From Selaginella moellendorffii (Eukaryota; Streptophyta; Lycopodiopsida; Selaginellales; Selaginellaceae), in the NCBI RefSeq assembly GCF_000143415.4, contig NW_003314267.1:868322-932321 (forward strand): a stretch of DNA of 64,000 bases, written 5' to 3'. This document shows, piece after piece, positions 12,018-21,053 of the stretch (position 1 is its first letter; every line of letters starts with the position of its first letter). The translations under genes and the position numbers were made by a program. The notes below the pieces were generated by a model, which had not been told where the DNA came from, made no database searches, and was given only the letters and a program-made list of their open reading frames with translations.

Positions 12018-12604
12018 TTAGTGGAGAGAGGTGGTGAAGGAAACAGTCTCCAGAGGGCTTCCGCAGTGGTACTGCCGGATGATATCGGCCAAAGAGAGAA
12101 CAAGGCGGCTGTCCATGGGCTTCACCAAGGGATTTCTTTGCGGGACGAGCACGAAATCATACGTGTGGTTCCTCGCGCTCGAAGGACTCGGGTATGGGAT
12201 GTTGTGGCTGGTGTTGGAAGGAGCAACGTAAGGCTCGAGAATGCTGGCCGTCACAGCTCCTGGTCAAGCAGCAGATTCAACATGGATCATGGAAGAACGT
12301 TCAAGAACTTACCAGAGGTGCCGGCTGGAATGTTCGCAATCCAATAGTTGATGTAAGGATAGACCTTGGAGGGAGCTACCAGTGCTCGTTGGTCCGCCAT
12401 CACCACCGAAAAGAGACGAGCGGTGCCATTCCCGCGGAAGCCTTGGATATCAATTGTGGGAGGTGAGTCAGTGCTGCTCAAGGGGATAAAATTGCCATTC
12501 GCCACAGTGGTAGAGCCATACTGGACGAGAAGACCCACGGCGACGTCCGCAAACAAACAGCACACAAGAGCAAAAGACACTACTGGAGATGAGAAAGATG
12601 CCAT
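12018..12604 (-). CDS. Secreted PEBP-like protein (divergent)
   Basis: Exons 12313-12604 and 12018-12259, joined across a 53 bp GT-AG intron, give 177 residues. Residues 1-24 look like a signal peptide ending AVG. The body resembles the phosphatidylethanolamine-binding protein fold in outline. A segment ending FSVVMADQ matches the position of the PEBP motif VDPDAP, though the canonical acidic residues are lost. YINYWIANIPAG aligns with the HWLVxNIPG strand, and HTYDFVLVPQR aligns with the HRYVFLVYxQ strand. The family assignment rests on this pattern only. PEBP proteins include FT/TFL1 regulators, but this one seems secreted and lacks the usual ligand-pocket residues, so no role is assigned. 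A start at 12655 is also open. A decayed paralogue lies at 24402-24665. Confidence 0.6.
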
Positions 12605-12867
12605 TGGAATTTGATGTACAAGGATGGATCGTCCATGGTTTTTATACAATGCCATAATCTAAATTCGTGCCAGGTCTCTAATAAAGGTTATAATCTAAAA
12701 TATCATTTCGATTTTGTAATTCCAGCGGCTCCCATTCTTTTAGATTAATTTTGAGTCAATGTCAAAACATCTTTTAATTACTCTGATTGTAAGTATATTG
12801 TAAGCACTTTCACTCTAGATCTTCATGACTTATAACAAGCTATTTTATTGATGTTTCAGGCAAGTGT
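12605..12867. other. Intergenic, upstream of the PEBP-like gene
   Basis: This stretch is AT-rich. It probably holds the promoter of the minus-strand gene that ends at 12018. No other feature is supported. Confidence 0.4.
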
Positions 12868-13226
12868 CTAGAGTGAATCTCCCCAAGTTTCCTGCAAGCT
12901 CTCTGTGCCCTGAGCGTTCTCAAGTAGCTCCACCAAAATCTCTTCGTCCTCTCGAACTCCCAATCTTTGGCACCTTTCCCACTCCCAAATCCCCTCCACA
13001 GCATCCCAAAAACTTTGCATGCCTTTGATTCCTCCTACACTTCGGGCCCGATCCAGCTGAAACTTCAAAGCTGGTTCATCCCTTCGTCTGTGAGATCCTT
13101 GCAAACGTTCCATGGCTTGACTTGCAAGTTATATCCTTCCACGTCAATGGTTCTTACATTTGTTAGTTCCAAAAACCGCCACCTCACACTTTCCATCACC
13201 TTTCCTGTGAACCCTAAACTTTCATG
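12868..13226 (-). pseudogene. Frameshifted coding relic of unknown family
   Basis: On the minus strand two open segments in different frames read like one broken protein. The upstream segment (about 13226-13070) contains FTGKVMESVRWRFLEL and KPWNVCKDLTDEG. The downstream segment (about 13065-12868) contains KFQLDRARSVGGIKG and FWDAVEGIWEWERC. They would join if the frame shifted near 13065. There is no convincing splice pair at the junction and no recognised domain. This could be a decayed gene or a chance composition effect. Confidence 0.35.
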
Positions 13227-13291
13227 CACAAAAAAAGCGATTATTTCATTATTTTACCACATACATTATTTACCATATATACAACATCGTT

Positions 13292-14905
13292 CTATGCTTC
13301 TAGAGCTGGTACGTCAAACAGGACGTGCATGGCCATGGCGGAGCTCAAGGTGAGCATCACCAGTATTCTTCCAGCCACGTCTTTGCAGGCTTCGCTAACC
13401 CATGCCCAGAATCTGGCAAGTCGCCCAGGTTTGCGCGTGATGCCGCCGCTCGGGTTCTCTCGTCCGCCATGGTCCTCCACCACCTCCGCCAAGTTGTAGC
13501 TCCTGGCGTCTCTCTCGCGCCTCGTGAGGCCCCGGAGCTGGAGGTTTCCCCGGAGATATGGCGAGAGGACTCCCAGGAACACGTCGAAGAAGGAATGGAT
13601 CGCCTCCGACGTTACCGTCCCGGCGACGTCGATCAGGAGCTTCCTGTTGCTGGGAACCGCCAGCGTCCTGGAGATCCCGTCCACCCAGTTTGGCAGCACG
13701 TTGATCCTGGAGCTCCCGCGACTGCTCGTCACGAGTATCATGTTGGCCTGGCCTTCCAGTTCCTCCAAGGAGCTCGGAGCTGCTGTCTTGCAAGTTTTCT
13801 CGGAGGCTGCCAGGGAATCGCTCTCGCTAGCCGCTCCAAGGCCGTCATTGAAACAATCCACTGTCTTGACAAGCTCCTTCACGACCTCTTTCTTGAGATG
13901 CTCTTGGGCGCCGGCTTCTCCTGTGGGAGGACTGGAGCTCAAAACTTCGTGCGAGGTTCTCACGAAGGTCTCCACTGCGCTGCTGCAAACTGAGCTAAAG
14001 AGATCCTTCACAGCAGCCTGGTGGCTCGGCTTAGTCACCCCAGCCACCACCTCTTCGTAAAAGTTCACGTCCTTGGTCTTCTCCAGGAAAACCGTCACGG
14101 CCGTGCCAACAAAAGCCTCGATGCAAGCCGCGACGAAGGACCTTCCTCGGTTGCTGGAGCACAGGTCGAGCAAAGTATCCGACGCCTCAAATGGAAATGG
14201 CTGTTCTAATCCCTGTTCCGGAGGACAAACATCTGGAGCCAATCCTCTCGAGTCCCAGTTCGATCGGTTGTGCTGAATCTGTAAGCCTTCCAGTATAGAG
14301 AGAATCGTGTTTCTAGCCACTGAGCCGAGAACCGCCGAAGCAAATCCCTTGCCAGGATCGCTGAAGATTTTGTGGAGTACCCTCTCGGGGAGCCGATCTT
14401 CTTGCTTGAGACTGGAACACTCCATGCTGCTATCGCATTCCTCACCACCATTCTGGAACTTTGCATTTCCATCCCTGGACCGGCTACCTTTCTCGTGGCT
14501 TTGTCGTCCATTCCTTCTTCTAGAAACAGAGAATTCATCGCTACCGGCATCCGCTACGCTTCTAACCAGCCCCCTTGAAACGCAGGAAGAAAAGGCCGTG
14601 AGAGCGTCCTGGAATTCTCTACAATTGGCGATCTTGAGGCCCTGTTTGAGGCTCCGGGGGACCTCGTCGTCGTCCGAGAGGAGGAAATTTCTAAGATCGC
14701 CAGCCAAGAGCGAGGTGGAGTCGATTCCCATGGCAAACACCTCGATCATTTGCACAAAACTGTCGATCAGCGATGCCACTCTCCTCCTCTTGCGCGTGAC
14801 GAAGGACGATTTGTATACCTTGTAGGACGCGTAGCCGCCGACCCCAGCGGCGGCAGCGAGAAGGAGGATTCTCTTGCGGCGCCTGGCGGACAGCACCATT
14901 TCCAT
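13292..14905 (-). CDS. PHLOEM PROTEIN 2-LIKE A10-like protein
   Basis: This is an intronless 537-residue protein. Its N terminus (RRRKRILLLAAAAGVGGYASYKVYKS followed by RKRRR) matches the start of plant proteins annotated PP2-like A10. These have one hydrophobic segment, a basic cluster, and then helical DLRNFLLSDDDEVPRSLKQ and LTAFSSCVSRGLVRS segments. Despite the name this group lacks the PP2 lectin domain, and its function is unknown. A second hydrophobic stretch near the C terminus (AGRILVMLTLSSAMAMHVLF) suggests membrane association at both ends. The start codon lies 108 bp from that of COQ6 on the other strand, so both probably share one divergent promoter. Confidence 0.8.
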   Translation of the reverse strand: MEMVLSARRRKRILLLAAAAGVGGYASYKVYKSSFVTRKRRRVASLIDSFVQMIEVFAMGIDSTSLLAGDLRNFLLSDDDEVPRSLKQGLKIANCREFQDALTAFSSCVSRGLVRSVADAGSDEFSVSRRRNGRQSHEKGSRSRDGNAKFQNGGEECDSSMECSSLKQEDRLPERVLHKIFSDPGKGFASAVLGSVARNTILSILEGLQIQHNRSNWDSRGLAPDVCPPEQGLEQPFPFEASDTLLDLCSSNRGRSFVAACIEAFVGTAVTVFLEKTKDVNFYEEVVAGVTKPSHQAAVKDLFSSVCSSAVETFVRTSHEVLSSSPPTGEAGAQEHLKKEVVKELVKTVDCFNDGLGAASESDSLAASEKTCKTAAPSSLEELEGQANMILVTSSRGSSRINVLPNWVDGISRTLAVPSNRKLLIDVAGTVTSEAIHSFFDVFLGVLSPYLRGNLQLRGLTRRERDARSYNLAEVVEDHGGRENPSGGITRKPGRLARFWAWVSEACKDVAGRILVMLTLSSAMAMHVLFDVPALEA

Positions 14906-15013
14906 GGCTCCGCGAAACCCTAGCGCTCCGCCCTAGCTGTAGAAAAGAAAAAGTTTTAAAAGGCTCTCAAGGGGGAAAGGAATATCCTGTTCTAGAGGGA
15001 AAAGAGTGGCGCC
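14906..15013. promoter_or_regulatory. Bidirectional promoter between PP2-A10-like and COQ6 genes
   Basis: Only 108 bp separate the two divergent start codons, so both 5' leaders and core promoters must fit here or reach into the coding exons. No clear TATA box was seen. A shared bidirectional promoter is inferred from spacing alone. Confidence 0.5.
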
Positions 15014-16986
15014 ATGTTGAGAAGAGGCGCTGCTAGGTTTCGATCGGGAGCGCCGGCGATCGCTGCCCGAGCGCTCCTTTCTCAGCGATTCAGCGGCGCT
15101 TCCTTCTGTAGCTCCAGTGCTGCGATCGATCAAGGGGTTAGAAGAGATTTTGGTGTCTAGGTCGTGAATCGCCTTGATTTCTCTGTTTTTTTGTCAGGCT
15201 GGAAGCTCCCAATCAAGCAGCGAGCCCTATGATGTGGTGATCGTCGGCGGGGGAATGGTCGGAGCGGCTGTGGCTTGTGGCCTAGGTGAGGTCTTTTTTC
15301 TTCACCCCTGGATTTACTTTGCGTGGAAATTTCTATCAGTGAGCTCTCCACTGACGAGATCACTTAAGATCGCTGTGATCGATGGAAGTCCTATATCTTT
15401 TGATAAGGTGAAGAAGAGCGATATCCCAGACCCTCGCGTCAGCTCCATCACTCCCGCGACTGTCTCTTTTTGCAAAGGTTAGTTTTTTTCTTCGCTACAT
15501 GTCTTGGAATAACTTTGCTTTTTAGATATCGGTACATGGGATGATTTGAAGTCGAAGGTGGCTCCATTCGACTCAATGCAGGTATTTCTCTTTATCCTGC
15601 CTTTGAATTTTCGTTTCGTTTTGTGTTGAATTCCTTGCTTTCTCAGGTCTGGGATTATGCTGGCCTGGGTTATACACGCTACAACGCAGCTGACGTTGAT
15701 GAGCCTGTTCTCGGGTATGCCATTTTCTTTTCGTTGTCGTTTGAAGTGAAACTTTAACCCTTCGGTATTCATGCGCAACAGATATGTTGTGGAAAATGGC
15801 ATTCTCGTTTCCTCTCTTCGTGCGCGATTACAGGTTTCTTTAACGTAAAGCTCCATCACTCATCGACAGTGTTTCTTTCTCTTTTGTTTTCATCAGGGTT
15901 CAGACGTTGATCTGTTATGTCCAACGCAAGTTGATTCTGTGATCTTTCCACATCGAGTAGGCGGTTTGCCGGAAGAAGAGGGATCCAACTGGGCTCATGT
16001 AAGTCTCAAAGATGGCCGTTCCATAGCAACGCGGCTTGTGGTAAGTACTTTGGTTCAGGAAAAAGAAAGACACGATCTCGACTTTTTCTTTTCAGGTTGG
16101 AGCTGATGGTGGGAAGTCCAAGGTTCGGAAAATGGCTGGCATCAGTACGACTGGGTGGGATTACATGCAAGAGGGCCTGATTTGTACAGTTCGAGTTGAT
16201 GAGCACCATTCCACGGCATGGCAACGATTTCTACCGACGGGTCCGCTGGCCTTACTTCCAATGAACGACGATTTCAGCAACATAGTTTGGTCTACAACTC
16301 CCAAGAAAGCAAAGGAGCTGAAGAGCCTACCCAGCGAAGACTTCGTGAACGCTGTCAACAATGCTCTGACCAAGGACTTCTCTCCGCCACCCAAGTCGGG
16401 ATTCGCAGAGGTTTTGACGAACAGGTTCCTGTCGCCGTATTTTGGAAACTTAGCGCCGTCAGCCACAGAAGAGTTCCAGTTCCCGGTGAAGGTGAAATCA
16501 GTGGAGACGGACAGGCTTTCGTTCCCGCTCTCGCTCTCTCACGCTCGAAGCTACGCTGCTCCCCGTGTGGTTCTCGTCGGTGATGCGGCGCACACCGTCC
16601 ATCCTCTTGCTGGACAGGGCGTCAACCTTGGCTTTGGAGACGCTGCTGCTCTTATCAAAGTCTTGGAAAAGGGAGTGAGATGTGGTCTTGACGTGGGAGA
16701 GGTAAGCACACCTCCTTCAAAGCTCTTGCCTGTTTTACAACTCACCCTTTTGTTCCAGATCTCGCTTCTCAACGAGTACGAGAACACTCGCAAGTTTGCC
16801 AATCTTCCCATGATGGCCGTGCTCGACGGCTTCCAGCGGATTTTCTCCACCGACTCGGGGCCCGTGAACGCTCTTCGAGCTGCGGGATTTAACTTGGTGC
16901 AATCCTTTGGTCCCTTGAAGAAGCTCGTCATCTCGTCGGCTATGAGCAACGGCTTTAGTGGGCTTCCCGGGCTTCTTCGCATCTAG
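15014..16986 (+). CDS. COQ6: Ubiquinone biosynthesis flavin monooxygenase COQ6
   Basis: This is a multi-exon FAD-dependent hydroxylase of the UbiH/COQ6 family, which hydroxylates the ring (C5) of the coenzyme Q precursor at the matrix side of the mitochondrial inner membrane. The first exon (15014-15136) encodes an Arg/Ala/Ser-rich presequence like a mitochondrial targeting peptide. The dinucleotide-binding motif DVVIVGGGMVGAAVACGL is split from the next exon by an intron at 15286-15339. The later motifs are VGADGGKSKVRKMAG (the DG motif) and VLVGDAAHTVHPLAGQGVNL (the GD motif that binds FAD ribityl), followed by a short helical tail. The reading frame is continuous after removal of introns of about 50 bp. 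All family motifs are present. It is divergently paired with the gene at 13292-14905. Confidence 0.93.
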
Positions 16987-17096
16987 TAAACTTCCCAATC
17001 CCAAGGACGCTCCTTTTTTTTCGTATTTGGCGGCATATTCACTGAATCTCCTTTCTCTTTTTTCTTTTTCTGATCTTCACTAGGTCTCGTAAGCTG

Positions 17097-18467
17097 ATGG
17101 CTCTATTCGATGGGAGGGCGACTGCGGTGGAGGTGATGGATGGGATCCGCCTGGATTCCAAGGTCGCCATCGTCACAGGTAGATCCTTTCGATCGTTTTT
17201 TTCCGCTGCTACTCGAAGCTCTACAATTTTTCTAGGTGCCAATGGAGGTATTGGATTTGAGACCGTGAGAGCTCTCGCGATCAAAGGCGCCCATGTCATT
17301 CTCGCTTGCCGGAATCTAAAGTCCGCGGAGGCTGCAAAAGCTTCCATTTTGAGAGAGGAGCCGGACGTCCAGCTCACTGTTCTTCGCCTGGATCTCAGCT
17401 CTCTTGCCTCGGTTCGTGAGTTTGTGGAGGAGTTTAAGTCTCTCAAGCTTCCTTTGCATATCCTGATGTAAGTTTCTTCTCACTTTTTTGTTTTCATAGC
17501 TTTTCTATCAGCCCATCTCATGACGCTGTGGATGATTTCATGAAGCAACAATGCAGGTCTAGCGTCCAGCGAGTTCATGCTCACGGTGGATAACTTGGAA
17601 ATCACATTTGCGACAAACCATGTTGGTAAGCTCAAGGTCCACTCTTTCGCGATTTTGCGATGGTGATTTTTTTGGTTTCCAGGACACTTTCTTCTCACGA
17701 ACTTGCTCCTCGACTTGATGATCAGTACTGCCTTGGAGAGCAACTGTGAGGGGCGGATCGTGATAGTCGCGTCGAGACAACACGAGAGTGCCAGAGGCAT
17801 CAATTTTGACAGCCTTCACAAGAAAAGCTGGCTGCAGTCCTTGCCGCTCGTAAAAAGGCAATCCAGTCATGTAAGATTCTTTTGGCAGCAAATTCTAACA
17901 CTTTGCGTCTGGCAGCTACCACGGGTTGTGCTCGGTGTACGCTCAATCCAAGCTCGCCAACGTTTTACACGCGAAGGAGCTCGCACGTCTTCTTAAGGTT
18001 TTCTCTACACTAGTCACTTCCTCGTTTCTGGCATAACTCTACGGTGGTGTAGGAACGGGGAGCGAATGTAACAGTGAACTCTTTGCATCCCGGAGTGATT
18101 CACACAAACATTGTTCGCAACTTCTTCAAGCCCGCCGAGTGTAAGATCCAGGAGTTTGTTTCGATCTTTTTCTAACTCTCTCTCTTCGTACAGATATGTA
18201 TAACGCGTTCCCTGGAATGTTTAAAACCATGGAACAGGTACTTCGATCGATTCATTTTTTTCTTTCGCGACCATTCTTTGTTGTTCTTCTTTTGTGATTT
18301 CCCAGGGAGCAGCGACTACTTGTTATGTGGCGGCTCATCCAGATTTAAATGGCGTCTCCGGGAAATACTTCGTGGATTGCAAAGAAGCTCCTTGTAGCCA
18401 ATATGCCAACGATCCAGAACTCGCGAAACATCTCTGGAAGTACAGCGAGGAACTCGTGAGATCCTAG
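17097..18467 (+). CDS. Short-chain dehydrogenase/reductase, Tic32/retinol-dehydrogenase-like
   Basis: This is a multi-exon classical-type [19 protein letters not shown], formed across the first intron, is the cofactor-binding TGxxxGIG motif. CRN follows the second strand and suggests preference for NADP(H). LHILINNAGL, restored by splicing CTGAT to CAACAATGCA, is the NNAG motif. The active site has VASR and [15 protein letters not shown] (YxxxK). The C-terminal part [13 protein letters not shown] is also typical. The closest plant relatives in pattern are the Tic32/WWOX-like SDRs (short-chain dehydrogenase TIC 32), some of which sit at the chloroplast inner envelope, but no targeting peptide is visible. 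The substrate is not predicted. The final exon ends EELVRS then TAG at 18465-18467. Confidence 0.88.
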
Positions 18468-18822
18468 CCGTCGCGCACGAGCATGCGTGTCACCATCTTG
18501 AGCTGCCATCTGGCAAGCTCATCCACCGCGTCAGCCCTAACTGTTACCACGTGGCCCCGAGCTCCACGTGCTATTTTTTGGATAAGGGCGCCAGGATAAA
18601 GTAAGGGGGATATTCCCAGCGCTCTATTTTAACTGTGCTAGGTCGGAAAGGAAAATTCTTTGTTCCAGGCAGGGAATCTGGGCTGTGTAGGAGATTCTTT
18701 CCCGTAAATTATTGATTCTAGGGTTCTAGGGCGTAGCGAGCGACCGAGCGAGTGATCGAGGTACCGGAGGCGCGATCGATCGATCGATCGGTTCTTTGAG
18801 AGCGATTTAGGTCAGCACCGGA
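18468..18822. promoter_or_regulatory. Upstream region and leader of the MYB gene with GATC repeat
   Basis: This intergenic stretch includes a CGAT/GATC run at about 18771-18790 shortly before the ATG at 18823. The telobox-like CTAGGGTTCTAGGG lies near 18719-18732, a motif common in leaders of plant growth-related genes. No gene is seen. Confidence 0.45.
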
Positions 18823-19486
18823 ATGCCAGAGGAGCTGAGGATCGCGCCGCCGGCGTGGAGCGCAGCTGACATCAAGCTGTTTGAGTCGGCGCTATCGGTG
18901 TCCGCTCACAAATTTGGATCGGGGGAGCCGAATTGGGAGAAATTCCATCTACCGGGCAAGCAGGGCTGGGAGCTCAAGCAGCAGTATGATATGCTCGTCA
19001 AGGACGTGGCGGCGATCGAGGCCGGCCTTGTGGCGCCTCCGAATTACATCGAAGCTCCTCCGCAGGGCTCCCCGGATCGCAGCGGCAGCCCCGGCAGGAA
19101 AATCCCTGCTTCCATCGTACACAGGACGAGCGATCACCCCCCGCAAGAGCGAAGGAAAGGAATCCCGTGGAGCGAGGACGAGCACAAGTAAGTTGATTGG
19201 AGCTGCGGTTTCGATCGATCGATCATCGTGCTTACATTTTTCCACTTGTGTGATCTATAGGCTGTTCTTGATCGGCCTGGAGAAGTATGGCAAGGGAGAC
19301 TGGCGAAGTATCTCCAGGAAAGTAGTGATCACAAGAACACCCACGCAGGTGGCGAGCCACGCGCAAAAGTATTTCAATCGCCTAGCGTCCAAGAACAAGG
19401 ACAAGAGGAGGAACAGCATTCACGACATTACGTCCGTGTCGCCTCCGCCGTTGATTTCGCCCCACCACCGTCCGATGCACCACTGA
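18823..19486 (+). CDS. DIVARICATA/RADIALIS-type MYB transcription factor
   Basis: Two exons (18823-19187 and 19261-19486) encode 196 residues. The N-terminal SANT-type MYB repeat ([13 protein letters not shown] ... [10 protein letters not shown]) has the tryptophan pattern of DIVARICATA-like proteins. The C-terminal MYB repeat ([22 protein letters not shown]) ends in the signature SHAQKYFNR, which marks 1R/DIV-type plant MYBs that bind I-box or GATAA-like sites. A basic tail ([15 protein letters not shown]) follows, also typical of this group. It ends with a His/Pro-rich tail. The protein is expected in the nucleus; its targets are unknown. The intron sits inside the second MYB repeat, as in related genes. 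Confidence 0.93.
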
Positions 19487-19611
19487 TTTTTTTTGTTTTT
19501 TTTCTTATTTTGTCCTGTAGACCTTGCGTCTATACTGTACATTGTATGAAGGAATTTTTGGAGTTTTCTCAAAACTGTATTATTCGCTTTTGTTCTTCTT
19601 TTGGCTGTTTA

Positions 19612-19616
<5 letters not shown>

Positions 19617-19649
<33 letters not shown>

Positions 19650-19733
19650 TTTTATATATATATATGTATATATACATGTATGTATATATATATATATGTA
19701 TGTATGTATGCATGTATGCATGTATATATATAA
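19617..19733. repeat. TA/TATG microsatellite
   Basis: This is a (TA)n tract interrupted by TTTA and followed by TATG/CATG units. It lies between the convergent 3' ends of the MYB and dioxygenase genes. Reading frames through it are low-complexity artefacts. Confidence 0.9.
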
Positions 19734-19756
19734 ACTTTGCATTATTGTTTATAACT

Positions 19757-20805
19757 TTAGTAACCTTTAACGAGTGATACAAGCACAACACGGGGCGGTT
19801 CACCGGGCAACCGGCAATGCATCACCGACAAATTGTCAACAATTACAATGTCACCTTTTTGCCAGTCCACGACGACTTGTTCCTCTTGCAGCACCGCAGC
19901 TATCTTGTCAAGTTCTTCCACCGGGATGGGCGATCCGTCTCCGAACGCAACTCCGCGAGTGACAGGCTCGTCTTTGACAAGGCAAATGCTGTTGAACCAA
20001 GCCATGGAGCCTTTGATCGGGTGCTTGATTGTCGCGGAGAAAGGCCCTCGATAAGCAACCGGCTCGTCATGATCGGATCCATCGGCTTTCCATTCCAGTC
20101 GAGCTCCAATCGCTTCAGCTCTATCAAAAGAATCGAAAAGTTACACACTAGCTCCTTCTCGGTATACCTCTTTTGCGCAATGGCTTTGTCCGTGGTCTGG
20201 AACGCTTCCTCCCACTTTTTTGGAAGTCCGGTGCGGTAGCAAACTCGCTTCTCCTGCAAGAGATTGAAGATCTCGGGCATCTCTTTTGCGAGTCTCTGGT
20301 ACGCGAGCTCGCCGTTGACGAGAGCTGTTCCTCCCCCTCTCGGCGATGGCTGCTCGCAAAAGAACATGACCACGTCCGGATAGACAGAGAGCTGTTCATG
20401 GAGAAACTCGATCAAAATCAAGGATTTCTTACACTCAGATCTTTGAGGAGCCAAGTAACTTACATAGGCCATCTCGTTGTGGAAGGAGATTCGCTTGTCC
20501 ACGGGGTCTTCGTTGGCCGTGAACACGGGGCCCAGGATGTGCTTCCTTGCGCCCCCGCCGTGCTTGTAGTCCATGCTGGTGTAGCCCAGCGCCTCCACGA
20601 CGCTCGCAAAATCCTGGGCATTTGCCAGCTTCCATCCCCGGAGGAGAAGTGCGCCGTGCTCCACCACTTTTCCCCGGATCGAAGCCCTCTTTTGGCGAAT
20701 CAGATGCAAGAGGCTGTGCAGGGAATCGTCGCTGCCATTGTCTGGGACGAGAAGCGCTGGGAATTCATTCATTAGAGAGCCCTTGAGGAGTGGATCAAAT
20801 TTCAT
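19757..20805 (-). CDS. TauD/TfdA-type Fe(II)/2-oxoglutarate dioxygenase (clavaminate synthase-like)
   Basis: Three exons (20464-20805, 20168-20391, 19757-20120) give 309 residues. The pattern matches plant 'clavaminate synthase-like' proteins: LLLRGWKLANAQDF near the start, SFHNEMAY with the HxE iron ligands, FFCEQPSPRGGGTALVN, a WFNS motif, FGDGSPIP, and DNLSVMHCRLPGEPPRV with the distal His and the 2-oxoglutarate-binding Arg. The family hydroxylates small molecules in an iron- and 2-oxoglutarate-dependent way; the plant substrates are unknown. The apparent frameshift near 20140 is resolved by a 47 bp intron (20121-20167, GTATAC...TAG), which joins AIAQKR to AEAIGARLEW in frame. Confidence 0.88.
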
Positions 20806-21053
20806 TTGACCTTTATAGTCTACAGTTGACTTCAGATTGACTTGGACTTGGACAACGTGTAATTTTTCACAAAGAAAAGTCGAAGAGGTACTCCACATTT
20901 CGCGAAGCTTTTTTTTGGGGCCCAAAACATGTGGTCTACGTAAAATATTATGGAGGTTTAACGCACCACTTTTTAGGGAAGATTTCATAAAAGACAAAAG
21001 AAACAAAGACGTATTGAACAGTGAGTTATAATCAAGCACACCTCTTTTCTCTT

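Noticed and set aside
13325-13993. Plus-strand frame of 222 codons
   Set aside because: It lies opposite the PP2-A10-like gene, has no domain, and looks like a codon-bias shadow.
19510-19803. Frames across the TA/TATG tract
   Set aside because: The translation is low-complexity Tyr/Ile repeat and lies between two convergent genes.
20041-20160. Frameshift or pseudogene in the TauD-like dioxygenase
   Set aside because: A 47 bp GT-AG intron at 20121-20167 restores the frame and the conserved residues.
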